DNA from: Arenicola marina
Taxonomy: Eukaryota; Annelida; Polychaeta; Arenicolidae
Direction of reading: 5' to 3'
NCBI GenBank assembly: GCA_964019135.1
Contig: OZ025260.1
Location: forward strand, 17,726,254 to 17,790,253
Length of the DNA: 64,000 nt
Position numbers and translations under genes: made by a program. Under the pieces are notes generated by a model. That model saw only the letters and a program-made list of their open reading frames with translations, was not told the DNA's origin and did not search any database. This document shows, piece by piece, positions 49,265-60,189 of the stretch (position 1 is its first letter; each line of letters begins with the position of its first letter).

Positions 49265-51330
49265 GGGAAGTAGGGGGTGGTCAGGTGGGGAGGGGATGAG
49301 GAAGTAGGTAGGGGGTCGTCAGGGGAGGGAAGGATGAGGGGGTGAGTAGGGGGTCCTCAGGGGAGGGAAGGATGAGGGGGTGGGTAGGGGGTGGTGAGGA
49401 GAGGATGAGGGGGTGGGTAGGGGGTGGTCAGGTGAGGGGAGGATGAGGGGGTGGGTAGGGGTGGACAGGCGAGGAGAGGATGAGGGGGTGGGTAGGGGGT
49501 GGACAGGCGAGAAGAGGATGAGAGGGTGGGTAGTGGGTGGACAGGCGAGGAGAGGATGAGGGGGTGGGTAGGGGGTGGACAGGCGAGGATAGGATGAGGC
49601 GGTGGGTAGGGGGTGGTCAGGCGAGGTGAGAATGAGGGGAGTTAGGGGGTGGTCAGGTAATGGGAGGATAAGGTGGTGTGTAGGGGATGGTCAGCTGAGA
49701 GGAGGATGAGAGGGTGGGTGGGTAGGGGGTGGACAGGCGAGGGGAGGATGAGGGGGTAGGTAGGGGGTGGAAAGGCGAGGGGAGGATGAGGGGGTAGGTA
49801 GGGGGTGGAAAGGCGAGGGGAGTATGAGGGGGTGGGTGTGTAAGGGGTGGACAGGCGAGGGGAGGATGAGGGGGTAGGTAGGGGGTGGAAAGGCGAGGGG
49901 AGTATGAGGGGGTGGGTGTGTAAGGGGTGGACAGCCGAGGGGAGGATGAGGGGGTGGGTGGGTAGGGGGTGGTCAGGTGAAGGGAGAATGAGGGGGTGGG
50001 TAGGGGGTGGACAGGCGAGGGGAGGATCAGGGATTGGGTAGGGGGTGGACAGGCGAGGGGATGATCAGGGGTTTGGTAGGGGGTGGACAGGCGAGGGAAG
50101 GATGAGAAGGAGGGTGGGGGGTGGTCAGGCGAGGGGAGGATGAGAAGGTGGGTGGGGGGTGGTCAGGCGAGGGGAGGATGAGGGGATGGGTAGGGGGTGA
50201 TCAGGCGAGGGGAGGATCAGGGGTTGGGTAGGGGGTGGTCAGGAGAGGGGAGGATGAGCTGGTGGGTAGGGGGTGGACAGGCGAGGGGAGGATGAGGAGG
50301 TGGGTAGGGGGTGGACAGTTGAGGGGAGGATGAGAAGGTGGGTGGGGGTGGTCAGGTGAAGGGAGGATGAGGGGGTGGGTAGGGCGTGGACAGGCGAGGG
50401 GAGGATGAGAAGGTTGGTGGGGGGTGGTCAGGTGAAGGGAGGATGAGGGGGTGGGTAGGGGGTGGACAGGCGAGGGGAGGATGAGGAGGTGGGTGGGGGG
50501 TGGTCAGGTGAAGGGAGGATGAGGGGGTGGGTAGGGGGTGGACAGGCGAGGGCAGGATGAGAAGGTGGGTGGGGGGTGGTCAGGTGAAGGGAGGATGAGG
50601 GGGTGGGTAGGGGGTGGACAGGCGAGGGGAGAATGAGGAGGTGGGTGGGGGGTGGTCAGGTGGAGGGAGGATGAGGAGGTGGGTAGGGGGTGGACAGGCG
50701 AGGGGAGGATGAGAAGGTGGCTGGGGGGTGGTCAGGTGAAGGGAGGATGAGGGGGTGGGTAGGGGGTGGACAGGCGAGGGGAGGATGAGGAGGTGGGTGG
50801 GTAAGGGGTGAACAGGCGAGGAGAGGATGAGTGGGTGTGTAGGGGATGGACAGGCGAGGGGAGGATGAGGGGGTGGGTAGGGGGTGGTCAGTTGAAGGGA
50901 GGATGAGGCGGTGGGTAGGGTGTGGACAGGCGAGGAGAGGATGAGGGGGTGGGTAGGGGGTGGACAGGCGAGTGGAGGATAAGGCGGTGGGTAGGGGGTG
51001 GACAGGCGAGGGGAGGATGAGGCGGTGGGTAGGGGTGGTCAGTTGAGGGGAGGATGAGGGGGTGGGTAGTGGGTGGTCAGGTGAAGGGAGGATGAGGGGG
51101 TGGGTAGGGGGTGGTCAGGTGAAGGGAGGATGAGGGGGTGGGTAGGGGGTGGACAGGCGAGTGGAGGATAAGGCGGTGGGTAGGGGGTGGTCAGGCGAGG
51201 AGAGGATGAGGGGGTGGGTAGGGGGTGGTCAGGCGAGGTGAGGATGAGGGAGTGAGTAGGGGGTGGACAGGCGGGGAGGGGATGAGGGGGTGGGTAGGGG
51301 GTGGCCAAGTCAGGGGTTGGGTAGGAAGTT
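49265..51330. repeat. 38-bp G-rich minisatellite, about 54 units
   Basis: A unit such as 50467-50504 alternates GGACAGGCGAGGGGAGGATG and GGTCAGGTGAAGGGAGGATG types, both followed by AGGGGGTGGGTAGGGGGTG. Alternation of the two types at about 50390-50770 suggests a 76-bp higher-order period there. Units vary more than in the 91-bp array. Confidence 0.95.
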
Positions 51331-51800
51331 GGGCAGACAATGGGAGCTACAGTGATTTCCATGAACCCAATTTGTTACAATAGCCCCAAAACATCGGAAA
51401 CTGAATTTTATTATTTCCGTGCATGCGCTGTTTGAGCCGCAAAGCATGTCATTATTTTTATAATCGCTCTTCCATCGTGGGTTTTTGTGTGACAGCTGCC
51501 AACTGTGGGAAGCACCACATTTTTGATGTTACCGAAAATCTCAAAGCCGAAAAAGACATTGTTGGAGACGGACAGAGCTGGCAGGGCTCTTCTATTGATC
51601 AGTCGCTGGTCACTGTGTCTGTCTCTGAACGCAACTCATTCCCCGCCAAATGTATAATGGCGCCTTCAACTAGCACGAAGCTCACTCACTTGTTACTACA
51701 CAAATCATGACACATTTAGTGGGTTCTGTCATAGATGGCGCTATGATGTTTGTATCTTACGTCGTATAAGGCTTGCTGCCTATTATCAATAATCGAATGG
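51331..51800. other. Intergenic DNA with an unrecognised 95-codon frame
   Basis: The frame 51423-51710 shows no motif I recognise and lacks flanking repeats. It could be chance. No splice or promoter evidence was seen. Confidence 0.3.
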
Positions 51801-53170
51801 GACACGAATTGGTCTGCTTGTTGGACGCTGTCCACCAGCTGAATGGGCCTGCCAGTTGGACGCTGTCCACCATCTAGATCATTCTGCTAGTTGGACGCTG
51901 TCCACCAGTTGGATGGGTCTGCTAGTTGGACCATGTCAGTCAGCTAGATCGGTCTACTAGTTGGACGCTGTCCACCAGCTGGATGGGTCTGCTTATTGGA
52001 CGCTGTCCACCAGCTGAATGGGTCTGCCAATTGGACGCTGTCCACCATCTAGATCGTTCTGCTTGTTGGACGCTGTCCACAAGTTGGATGGGTCTGATTA
52101 TTGGACGCTGTCCGCCAACTGAATCGATCTGATTATTGGATGTTATCCCCTAGCTGGATCGGTCTGATTATTCGACGCTATCCGCTGGCTGGATCGGTCT
52201 GTTTATTGGACGTTGTTCGCCAATTGGATGGGTCTGATTATTGGACGCTGTCCGCCAGCTGGATAGGTCTGATTATTGGACGCTGTCCCCTAGCTGGATC
52301 GGTCTGATTATTCGACGCTATCTGCTGGCTGGATCGGTCTGTTTATTGGACGTTGTCCGCCAATTGGATGGGTCTGATTTTTGGACGCTGTCTGCCAGCT
52401 GGATGGGTCTGATTATTGGACGCTGGTCGCCAGCTGGATGGGTCTGATTATTGGACGCTGGTCGCCAGCTGGATGGGTCTGATTATTGGACGCTGGTCGC
52501 CAGCTGGATGGGTCTGATTATTGGACGCTGGTCGCCAGCTGGATCGGTCTGATTATTGGACGCTGGTCGTCAGCTGGATTGGTCTGATTATTGGACGCTG
52601 GTCGCCAGCTGGATGGGTCTGATTATTGGACGCTGGTCGCCAGCTGGATGGGTCTGATTATTGGACGCTGGTCGCCAGCTGGATGGGTCTGATTATTGGA
52701 CGCTGGTCGCCAGCTGGATGGGTCTGATTATTGGACGCTGGTCGCCAGCTGGATGGGTCTGATTATTGGACGCTGGTCGCCAGCTGGATGGGTCTGATTA
52801 TTGGACGCTGGTCGCCAGCTGGATGGGTCTGATTATTGGACGCTGGTCGCCAGCTGGATGGGTCTGATTATTCGACGCTGTCCCCTAGCTGGATCGGTCT
52901 GATTATTGGACGTTGTCCGCCAATTGGATGGGTCTTATTATTGGACGCTGTCCGCCAGCTGGATCGGTCTGAATATTGGACGCTGTCCGCCAGCTGGATT
53001 GGTCTGATTTTTGGACGCTGGTCGCCAGCTGGATGGGTCTGATTTTTGGACGCTATCTGCCAGCTAGATCGGTCTGATTATTCGACGCTGGTCGCCAGCT
53101 AGATCGGTCTGATTATGGGATGCTGTCTCCCAGCTGGATGAGTCTGCTTGTTGGACGCCGTGCACCTGCA
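51801..53170. repeat. 35-bp minisatellite, homogeneous core and decayed flanks
   Basis: A core unit such as 52476-52510 carries GGTCTGATTATTGGACGCTG then GTCGCCAGCTGGAT. Units in 52430-52860 are almost identical. On both sides they diverge progressively (TGTCCACCAGCTGAATG on the left, TATCTGCCAGCTAGATC on the right), the pattern expected when homogenisation acts mainly in the centre. Confidence 0.95.
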
Positions 53171-54040
53171 ATGCTTATCAGTATCCCGGGTGGAGGTAAT
53201 CAGACCATCGGCAGGTCGTTGCTTCGCTAATCCGTGGAAGAGAGATTCCAATTTCGGTGGGATTCTCCAGTGGCCCATCCGTTTTTTAGCATGAAGGCCC
53301 TAGCTTAAGTGACTGCTGTCTGATTAATGTAAACAGGATTTTCCGTGAAATGTCATTTTCCCGAGAAAAAAAAATGCTTTCGAGACGACGTCTGAGATAA
53401 ATAGGAGATTTCAATGGGCAGGCAAAAAACTATGGTCCTTATTGCCAGATGGTAATGACAAGCGCCTGTAATTACCTACGTGGCAACCGCCCTGTGAATG
53501 TGGTCCACTCTCATGATAACTGTGCCCCCCACCCCCCATCACCCCCACGAACATCAGGGGAGGGGGGGGGGGTGGTTGGCGCAAATTGGGTCAGAAGCAT
53601 GGGCGTGTCCAGGGGGGGGGGGCGTGGTCTCTCTTTTAGACCCTAAGGTATATTATCTGTGCCCCACCCCCCACCCCCACCCTTTCACATTATGTTACCC
53701 CTTGGCCTCTCCTTATATATGTGTATTACAATGCATCTAGTTTAGAAGTAGTTTTCTTTCTTTATCTTACCAACGATTATACATTGTGTAAATAGCAACG
53801 TAACGTGCGCCACGGTCACCTACGTCTCAGGCTTTTACTCACATTTTTGGGACGTCAGATTTTAAACATTACAGCCAAGGACTGTCTTCAAAGAGGCGAA
53901 GTTAAGCGACAAAATTTAAAAAGAAGAAGAAATATATTCGCTCTTGATAACCTTGCATAATAACAGTTTATATTAAAATAACAGGTTGTATATGGCTTTT
54001 CTCGTGCACAACTAATATAGCTAATATTTACAACGCCGAT
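53171..54040. other. Intergenic DNA with G- and C-runs, no gene
   Basis: Poly-purine runs lie at 53555-53575 and 53611-53623 and C-rich runs at 53525-53545 and 53662-53682. Nothing else is recognisable. Confidence 0.5.
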
Positions 54041-54315
54041 GTCTGATCTATCGTAAATAATTACCTGACTGATCTCTCATATATCGTAAATATTTACAAG
54101 ACTGATCTCTGATATATCGTTACTAGTTACAAGACTGATCTCTGATATATCGTTACTTGTCACAAGAATGATCTCTGATACATCGTTACTTGTTACAAGA
54201 CTGATCTCTGATATATCGTTACTAGTTATAAGATTTATCTATGATATATCGTTACTAGTTATAAGACTGATCTATGATATATCGTTACTAGTTACAAGAC
54301 TGATATATAATATCG
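54041..54315. repeat. 33-bp AT-rich minisatellite, about 8 units
   Basis: A unit such as 54251-54283 carries GTTACTAGTTATAAGACTGAT then CTATGATATATC. The period is a multiple of three, so one frame stays open, but there is no other coding sign. Confidence 0.9.
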
Positions 54316-54895
54316 TCAATAGTGACACGTCAATATTGACATGGTTGATATGGGCAATATAATGCAAACAAGATTTAACGTATGGTCAGAATAATTGGTG
54401 AGCGAAAAATATGTCGTACGATAGATTGACTGAAGCCACAATTATAACGTTTTGCTCTCATAATGACTGAAGCCACAATTATAACGTTTGGCTCTCATAA
54501 TGACGCGGAGCAATAAAACAAAACACAATGTAAGGAATCGGAAAGGGCAATTAAATTGATGGTCAACTAAGAAACACACCGTATAACTTCCAAATTGTCA
54601 AAATGACTAAGTAAAAGATGAATTGAAAATTTAATACGACCACTCATAATTAAGATGTTGGCCTAAATTTCACATACTATGATAGTATCTAAAATAAGCT
54701 GGAGTTGCCACGTACTAAAATTTCCATTGAGCTAACTGCTCCTATCGCTTAGCCAGAGAGAGTGAGGGGACATTAGCCACACCTGATTAGACATAACCAG
54801 ATGAGTCATTAGCACCCCCCCCCCCTCCTTCCGCTAGCGTGAATTGCCCTTTGGTAACTTACGCCCATGGGGATTGGTATTTGATGTTGTTTGTC
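54316..54895. other. Intergenic DNA with a 37-bp tandem pair
   Basis: At about 54429-54502 a 37-bp segment beginning GACTGAAGCCACAATTATAA occurs twice in tandem with one indel. The rest shows nothing recognisable apart from a C run near 54817. Confidence 0.55.
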
Positions 54896-54908
54896 AAGAC
54901 GTAATTAG
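54896..54908. repeat. SINE target-site duplication, left copy
   Basis: AAGACGTAATTAG directly before the SINE, repeated exactly at 55169-55181. Confidence 0.92.
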
Positions 54909-55168
54909 GGCCGCCCCGATAGCTCAGTGGGCTAGAGCGCTCGCATTGAGTGCTCTGGCCACCTGAGAGCCTAACGGCACGTGGATCGGTGGTTCGAGAC
55001 CCGCTGTGGCCATGTCTGTGTGGTCGCAGGATAAAGATCCCATGTCATTCTTCGTAAAGAGTAGGGGTTTACCCCCGGGGAGATGGCTCCACTCTTCCTT
55101 CCTTCTCCCATTGACGCGATATGACCCAAAGGTTAAAGCGTCCTGAATAACCAACCAACCACCCAATT
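54909..55168 (+). mobile_element. Full-length tRNA-derived SINE (copy A), 260 bp
   Basis: It starts GGCCGCCCCGATAGCTCAG, with A box TAGCTCAGTGGG (54920-54931) and B box GGTTCGAGACC (54991-55001), then the family body (GATAAAGATCCCATGTCATT, GAGATGGCTCCACTCTTCC, GGTTAAAGCGTCCTGAATAA) and a CCAA-repeat tail. A perfect 13-bp target-site duplication flanks it, so insertion was by target-primed reverse transcription using a partner LINE and is fairly recent. The A-to-B spacing of 71 bp is about 27 bp more than in a tRNA, and copy B shares it, so the extra segment belongs to the family. The minus-strand 80-codon frame across it is incidental. Confidence 0.95.
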
Positions 55169-55181
55169 AAGACGTAATTAG
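55169..55181. repeat. SINE target-site duplication, right copy
   Basis: AAGACGTAATTAG after the CCAA tail, identical to 54896-54908. Confidence 0.92.
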
Positions 55182-55339
55182 CCATAGCCGTTATATATGC
55201 CTTCCCCACACGGTTAGTCACCCCTAGCCCTGTTGATGGCCTCCAGGCTCGTCAGCTCCCGGGAGAGGCGGGCCGGTTAGCGGTATGTCAGATATTTGCC
55301 GCATTAACAGCCATGAACAGGGCTAAGTCTATGACAGCG

Positions 55340-55538
55340 CCAGGGGCTCAACTCTAATAATACCAACCTAGGTCTTAAATAATTACAACCTAGGTCTTAA
55401 TTTTCTACGAAGGCTTTAATTAATTACAACCTAGGTTGTAATTAAATTATTTAGAACCTAGGTTGTAATTAAATTATTTAGAACCTAGGTTGTACTTATT
55501 TAAGACCTAGGTTGTAATTATTAGAGTTGAGCCTCTGG
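55340..55538. mobile_element. Fold-back / MITE-like element of about 200 bp
   Basis: The left arm from 55340 (CCAGGGGCTCAACTCTAATAA) and the reverse complement of the right arm from 55538 (CCAGAGGCTCAACTCTAATAA) match over about 56 bp with few mismatches. Both arms are built from repeats around the palindrome CCTAGG, present six times, joined by AATTACAA or TTAAATAATT spacers. The inner part has a 27-bp direct repeat. It has no coding capacity and no clear target-site duplication. It could be a non-autonomous DNA transposon or a palindromic minisatellite. Confidence 0.65.
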
Positions 55539-55935
55539 TGTAGGTTGCATAGGATGACATTAGTTGTCATTAGAAATAAATATGTTTGGTACATTACGCA
55601 CGACAAGAAAGTTATGTCAAAAAATGTTATGCACAAGTGTCTGAGTTAAATATGATGGCCTACGCCCACGTGGGTGCAAGGTAGGATATATATTTGCCTT
55701 GTCAAGGCATCTTGGTAAGTAGGATTGTCGAAACAGGGTTAGCGACCCCTTGCGTTACAAATGGTCCGTAATCTATTCATAAATTAAACTATGAATCATT
55801 AACAAAGTGTCATTTTCAAATTAATTATATCAGTATTTACCTCAAACCTCGTTGGCATCTGTTCTCTGAATTGCGTAGAACTTCTTGCTGCCAGCCAACA
55901 GCAGGCCTGTAGTGTTTCTAGTAGGCTACGGGGGG
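55539..55935. other. Intergenic DNA, no gene
   Basis: No open frame of note and no recognised element. It ends in a nine-base G run near 55930 just before the next array. Confidence 0.5.
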
Positions 55936-55939
55936 GGGT

Positions 55940-56312
55940 AGTCTTATTACAAGATAAACAATATATCGTGTTTATTACAAGATAAACACTATATTGTGTC
56001 TTATTAGAAGATAAACAATATCTTGTGTCTTATTACAAGATAAACAATATCTCGTGTTGTCTTATTACAAGATAAACAATATCTCGTGTTGTCTTATTAC
56101 AAGATAAGCAATATCTCGTGTTGTCTTATTACAAGATAAACAATATCTCGTGTTGTCTTATTACAAGAAGAACAATATGTCATGTTGTCTTATTACAAGA
56201 TAAACAATATCTCGTGTTGTCTTATTACAAGAAGAACAATATCTCGTGTTGTCTTATTACAAGAAGAACAATATCTCATGTTGTCTTGTTACAAGATAAA
56301 CAATATCTCGCC
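55940..56312. repeat. 32-bp minisatellite, about 12 units
   Basis: A unit such as 56061-56092 carries CTTATTACAAGATAAACAAT then ATCTCGTGTTGT. The first units are shorter (about 28-29 bp). A variant with AAGAAGAACAAT alternates with AAGATAAACAAT near the right end. Confidence 0.94.
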
Positions 56313-57425
56313 GAAACATACAATTATTGATGAATTTCAGAATTGTTCTTTATGGTGATATCCAGGTCCAAGAAGTTAATGCGATATCAATCAAACAAAG
56401 ACATGATCTTATGCTGGGATGCTCATGGCACCATGTCTATTACACACTGCCTTGTCATATACTGCGGTGATTATGGCACTATGCCTCTCACAAAGTAATG
56501 ACACCCGTTATGCCGTGGTGATCATAGCACCAGGATGTCCTTTTTAGTGATCCCATCTCAGCTATCAAGTTGATCAAGGCATCACTGTCCGGTAGTACCC
56601 TGCACTGGGCTTATTCCTCTTCGTTAGTCATTCATTTTTAAAAGAAATTGTTAACTATAAAAAAAATGCAGCGGGCATAGGCGGGCATAGGCAGCCTGCC
56701 CATGAGGCTTATTTCATGCCTTGTGCCCGCCATGAATATTTATCTTGTCACAGTCGGGTATTTTCCCTGCTGGCCGCCAAGATGTCTGTCTCGTGTCTGA
56801 CTAATTGATGTCCTTTTCTGAACGTCATTGCGGGGTAACCGCCCTCCATATAGCTTTATATGTCTACTGTTATAAGACTTCTTGCTGTTACCTCTGGTAC
56901 ATGTATAGGCGTCGTGTTCATCACCCTATCGCCAGCTACGCACGACACGAACCTTTACCTCCGCCAGGGTGTCCCCTGCCCTTTATGGAGAGGCATTTGT
57001 TATATCTACGTCATGCTGACGGATATGTGACCATTTTGCTGATTCTGAGAATTCATTTGTTTTCTGTGATTTCACGCCTGTTTTACGCAGTACTGAGTAT
57101 GGTCTGTCCGGGTTTATTCATACAGCCCACTCAGCACTTCGCAAACCTTGCAAACGCTAAAGTGCGACATTTGAAGCTCGTGTATCTGGTCACAACACCG
57201 TATACTAACTCAACGGGGGAATATTATCCAATTGCAAAAGTAACCAACGTTCTCTTAAACATGACGTGGGGATTGTTGTCAAAAGACCACAACTGCTAGC
57301 AGGACGAGCTATGACGGAAACCTTTTCCCCATCTCATGGCATGGCACTTAAGTTCCATTTAAAGAGTCGAATTTGTGTTTTAAAAGTGCGTATGGCTCGT
57401 ATTTAGTCTGATTGCTTTCCCTTTA
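56313..57425. other. Intergenic DNA, includes the longest non-repeat open frame
   Basis: The first part holds diverged copies of a roughly 60-bp segment (GCTCATGGCACCATGTC, GATTATGGCACTATGCC, GATCATAGCACCAGG). A hairpin forms between GGCGGGCATAGGCA (56680-56693) and TGCCTTGTGCCCGCC (56717-56731). From ATG 56808 to 57299 an open frame of about 163 codons is rich in Tyr, Leu and His, with a hydrophobic stretch around residues 75-105. It matches no family I know and has no clear promoter or splice context, so I give it little weight. Confidence 0.3.
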
Positions 57426-57429
57426 TATT

Positions 57430-58360
57430 TCGACACCATTCGCCCCTTCCTCACGTCTCCACCTAGACACCATTCGCCCCTTCCTCACGTCTCCACCTAG
57501 ACACCATTCGCCCCTTCCTCACGTCTCCACCTAGACACCATTCGCCCCTTCCTCACGTCTCGACATAGACACCATTCGTTCCTTCCTCACACCATTCGTC
57601 CCTTCTTCATATTTCGACCCAAATACCATTCGTCCCTTCCTCACGTCTCGACATAGACACCATTCGTCCTTTCCTCACGTCTCGACCTAGACACCATTCG
57701 TCTCTTCTTCACGTCTCGACCTAGACACCATTCGTGCCTTCCTTCACGTCTCGACCTAGACACCATTCGTGCCTTCCTCACGTCTCGACCTAGACACCAT
57801 TCGTCCCTTCAACACGTCTAGACCTAGACACCATTCGTCCTTCCCTCACGTCTCGACATAGACACCATTCGTCCCTTCCTCACGTCTCGACCTAGACACC
57901 ATTCGTCCCTTCCTCACGTCTCGACCTAGACACCATTCGTCCCTTCCTCACGTCTCGACCTAGACATCATTCGTCCCTTCCACACGTCTCGACCTAGACA
58001 CCATTCGTCCCTTCCTCACGTCTCGACCTAGACACCATTCGTCCCTTCCTCACGTCTCGACCTAGACATCATTCGTCCCTTCCACACGTCTCGACCTAGA
58101 CACCATTCGTCCCTTCCTCACGTCTCGACCTAGACACCATTCGTCTCTTCCTCATGTCTCAACCTAGACACCATTCGTCCCTTCAACACGTCTAGACCTA
58201 GACACCATTCGTCCTTTCCTCACGTCTCTACCTAGACACCATTCGTCCCTTCCTCACGTCTCGACCTAGACACCATTCGTCCTTTCCTCACGTCTCGACA
58301 TAGACACCATTCGTCTCTTCCTCATGTCTCAACCTAGACACCATTCGTCCCTTCCTCGTC
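57430..58360. repeat. 34-bp minisatellite, about 27 units
   Basis: A unit such as 57481-57514 carries TTCCTCACGTCTCCACCTAG then ACACCATTCGCCCC; most later units read TCTCGACC and CATTCGTCCC. Variant units (CAACACGTCTAGACC, CATGTCTCAACC) recur in blocks, suggesting higher-order duplications. Confidence 0.95.
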
Positions 58361-58690
58361 TTGGTCTGTCCCCACCAGGAGAAAAACTGGTGAACTACGC
58401 GTATTCGAGTCGACCACCGTCAACTTTATAAGTGGACCAAGCAACAAAACTCGTGTGTATTACCCACACTTTTATCCTTACCTTGGCGTCTCATCCTCCA
58501 CCCACCAACCTCCACCCACCCACATCCACCCCACCCCCCTCCCCCGTCACGTATCCACGTCAACTGTGTAACAGTGTGGCAGTTGTAGTGTCGCCGCTGT
58601 GCGCTGTACGCGGGTCTCTCAGGAAAACGTCACCTGGTATCTGGTGCGATATGTAGTCAGGTGGCAAGCATCGACCGTGCGGAAGTTTTT
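58361..58690. other. Unique spacer between two minisatellites, no gene
   Basis: Mixed sequence with a C-rich stretch (58495-58545). The 74-codon frame here is unrecognised. Confidence 0.45.
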
Positions 58691-58706
58691 CATAGACACC
58701 ATTCGT
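58691..58706. repeat. Orphan 16-bp piece of the 34-bp minisatellite
   Basis: CATAGACACCATTCGT is identical to a core variant of the array that ends at 58360 and is followed directly by GGTGCC, the core word of the next array. Confidence 0.75.
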
Positions 58707-60075
58707 GGTGCCCTTTGCAGGCTGGCTATGCAGTGATGCCCAGGGGTGCCTAGTAGTGTCCAGTGGTGCCTAGTAGTGCCCGGTGGCGTGCAGTGGTGCC
58801 CAGTGGTGCCCAATGGTGCCCAGTGGTGCCCAGTGGTGCCTCGTAGTGCCCGGTGGTGCCCAATGGTGTCCGGTGGTGCCCAATGGTGCCCATGTAATAG
58901 TGCCAAGTGGTGCCCAGTGGGGCCCAGTGGGGCCCAGTTGTGCCTAGTAGTGCCCAGTGGTGCTCGTTGGTGCCCGGTGGTGCCCAGTAGTGCCCGGTGT
59001 TGCCCAGTGGTGCCCGGTGGTGCCCAGTGGTGCCCATGTAATAGTGCCCAGTGATGCCGAGTGGTGCCCAGTGATGCCCAGTAGTGCCCAGTGGTGCCCG
59101 GTGGTGCCCGATGGTGCCCAGCGGTGCCCAGTGGGGCCCAGTTGTGCTCAGTGGTGCCCAGTGGTGCCCGGTGGTGCCGGTCGGCCCCGGTGGTGCCCAG
59201 CGGTGCCTAGTAGTGCCCGGTGGTGCCTAGAAGTGCCCGGTGGTGCCCGGTTGTACCCAATGGTGCCCGGTGATGTCCAGTGGTACCCAGTGGTGCCCGG
59301 TGGGGCCGGTCGGGGTGGGTGGGGCCCGGTGGTGCCCGGTGGTGCCCAGCGGTGCTCAGTGGTGCCCAGTGGTGCCCAGTGGTGCCTAGTAGTGCCCGGT
59401 GATGCCCGGTTGTGCCCAGTGGTGCCTAGTGGTGCCTAGTAGTGCCCGGTTGTGCCCAGTCGTGCCCAGTGGTGCCTATTAGTGCCCGGTGGTGCCCGGT
59501 TGTGCCCAGTGGTGCCCAGTGGTGCCAATTGGTGCCCCGTGGTGCCCCGTGGTGCCCAGTGGTGCCCGGTGATGCCGGTCGGGCCCGGTGGTGCCCGGTG
59601 GTGCCCGGTGGTGCCCGGTGGTGCCCGGTTGTGCTCAGTGGTGCCCGGTGGTGCCTAGTAGTGCCTAGTAGTGCAAGGTGGTGCCCGGTTGTGCCCAGTG
59701 GTGCCCAGCGGTGCCCAGTGGTGCCCAGTGATGCCCAGTGGTACTAAGTGGTGCCCAGTGGTGCCCGGTGGTGCCCGGTGGTGCCGGTGATGCCGGTGGT
59801 GCCCGGTGGTGCCTGGTGGTGCCCCGTGGTGCTCGGTGGTGCCCGGTGGTGTCCCGTGGTGCCCAGTGGTGCCCAGTGGTGCCTAGTGGTGCCTAGTAGT
59901 GCCCGGTGGTACCCGGTTGTGCCCAGTGCTGCCCAGTGGTGCCCGGTGGTGCCCAGTGGTGCCCCGTGGTGCCCAGTGGTGCCCAGTGGTGCCCAGTGAT
60001 GCCCGGTGGTGCCCGGTGGTGCCCGGTGATGCCCGGTGGTGCCCGGTGGTGCCTAGTGGTGCTCAGTGTTGATTT
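58707..60075. repeat. 10-bp minisatellite
   Basis: GTGGTGCCCA and variants (CCGGTGGTGC, TAGTAGTGCC) repeat about 135 times. Longer blocks also repeat: CATGTAATAGTGCC occurs at 58891 and 59035. The Trp/Cys/Pro/Val-rich plus frames and Gly/His-rich minus frames (up to 160 codons) are repeat translations without other coding signs. Confidence 0.96.
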
Positions 60076-60189
60076 GGGCCGTGGATATCATCGGGAGGCA
60101 GTGTCGCATGTAAATCGTTCTGCACTTCCTGTTCCTGATCCGGAAAAAGATAGATTAGATCCTACTTAATACCCAATGACCGTCTAGGA

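Noticed and set aside
54909-55010. Functional tRNA gene with intron
   Set aside because: It is part of a dispersed 260-bp element with a target-site duplication and a partner copy at 35263-35503, hence a SINE.
56808-57299. Coding gene of about 163 codons
   Set aside because: No recognisable domain, no promoter or splice context; length alone is not decisive in 64 kb read in six frames.
58707-60075. Long Cys/Trp/Pro-rich and Gly/His-rich frames as structural proteins
   Set aside because: They follow the 10-bp repeat in all frames and both strands, with no start or splice context and no non-repeat domain.
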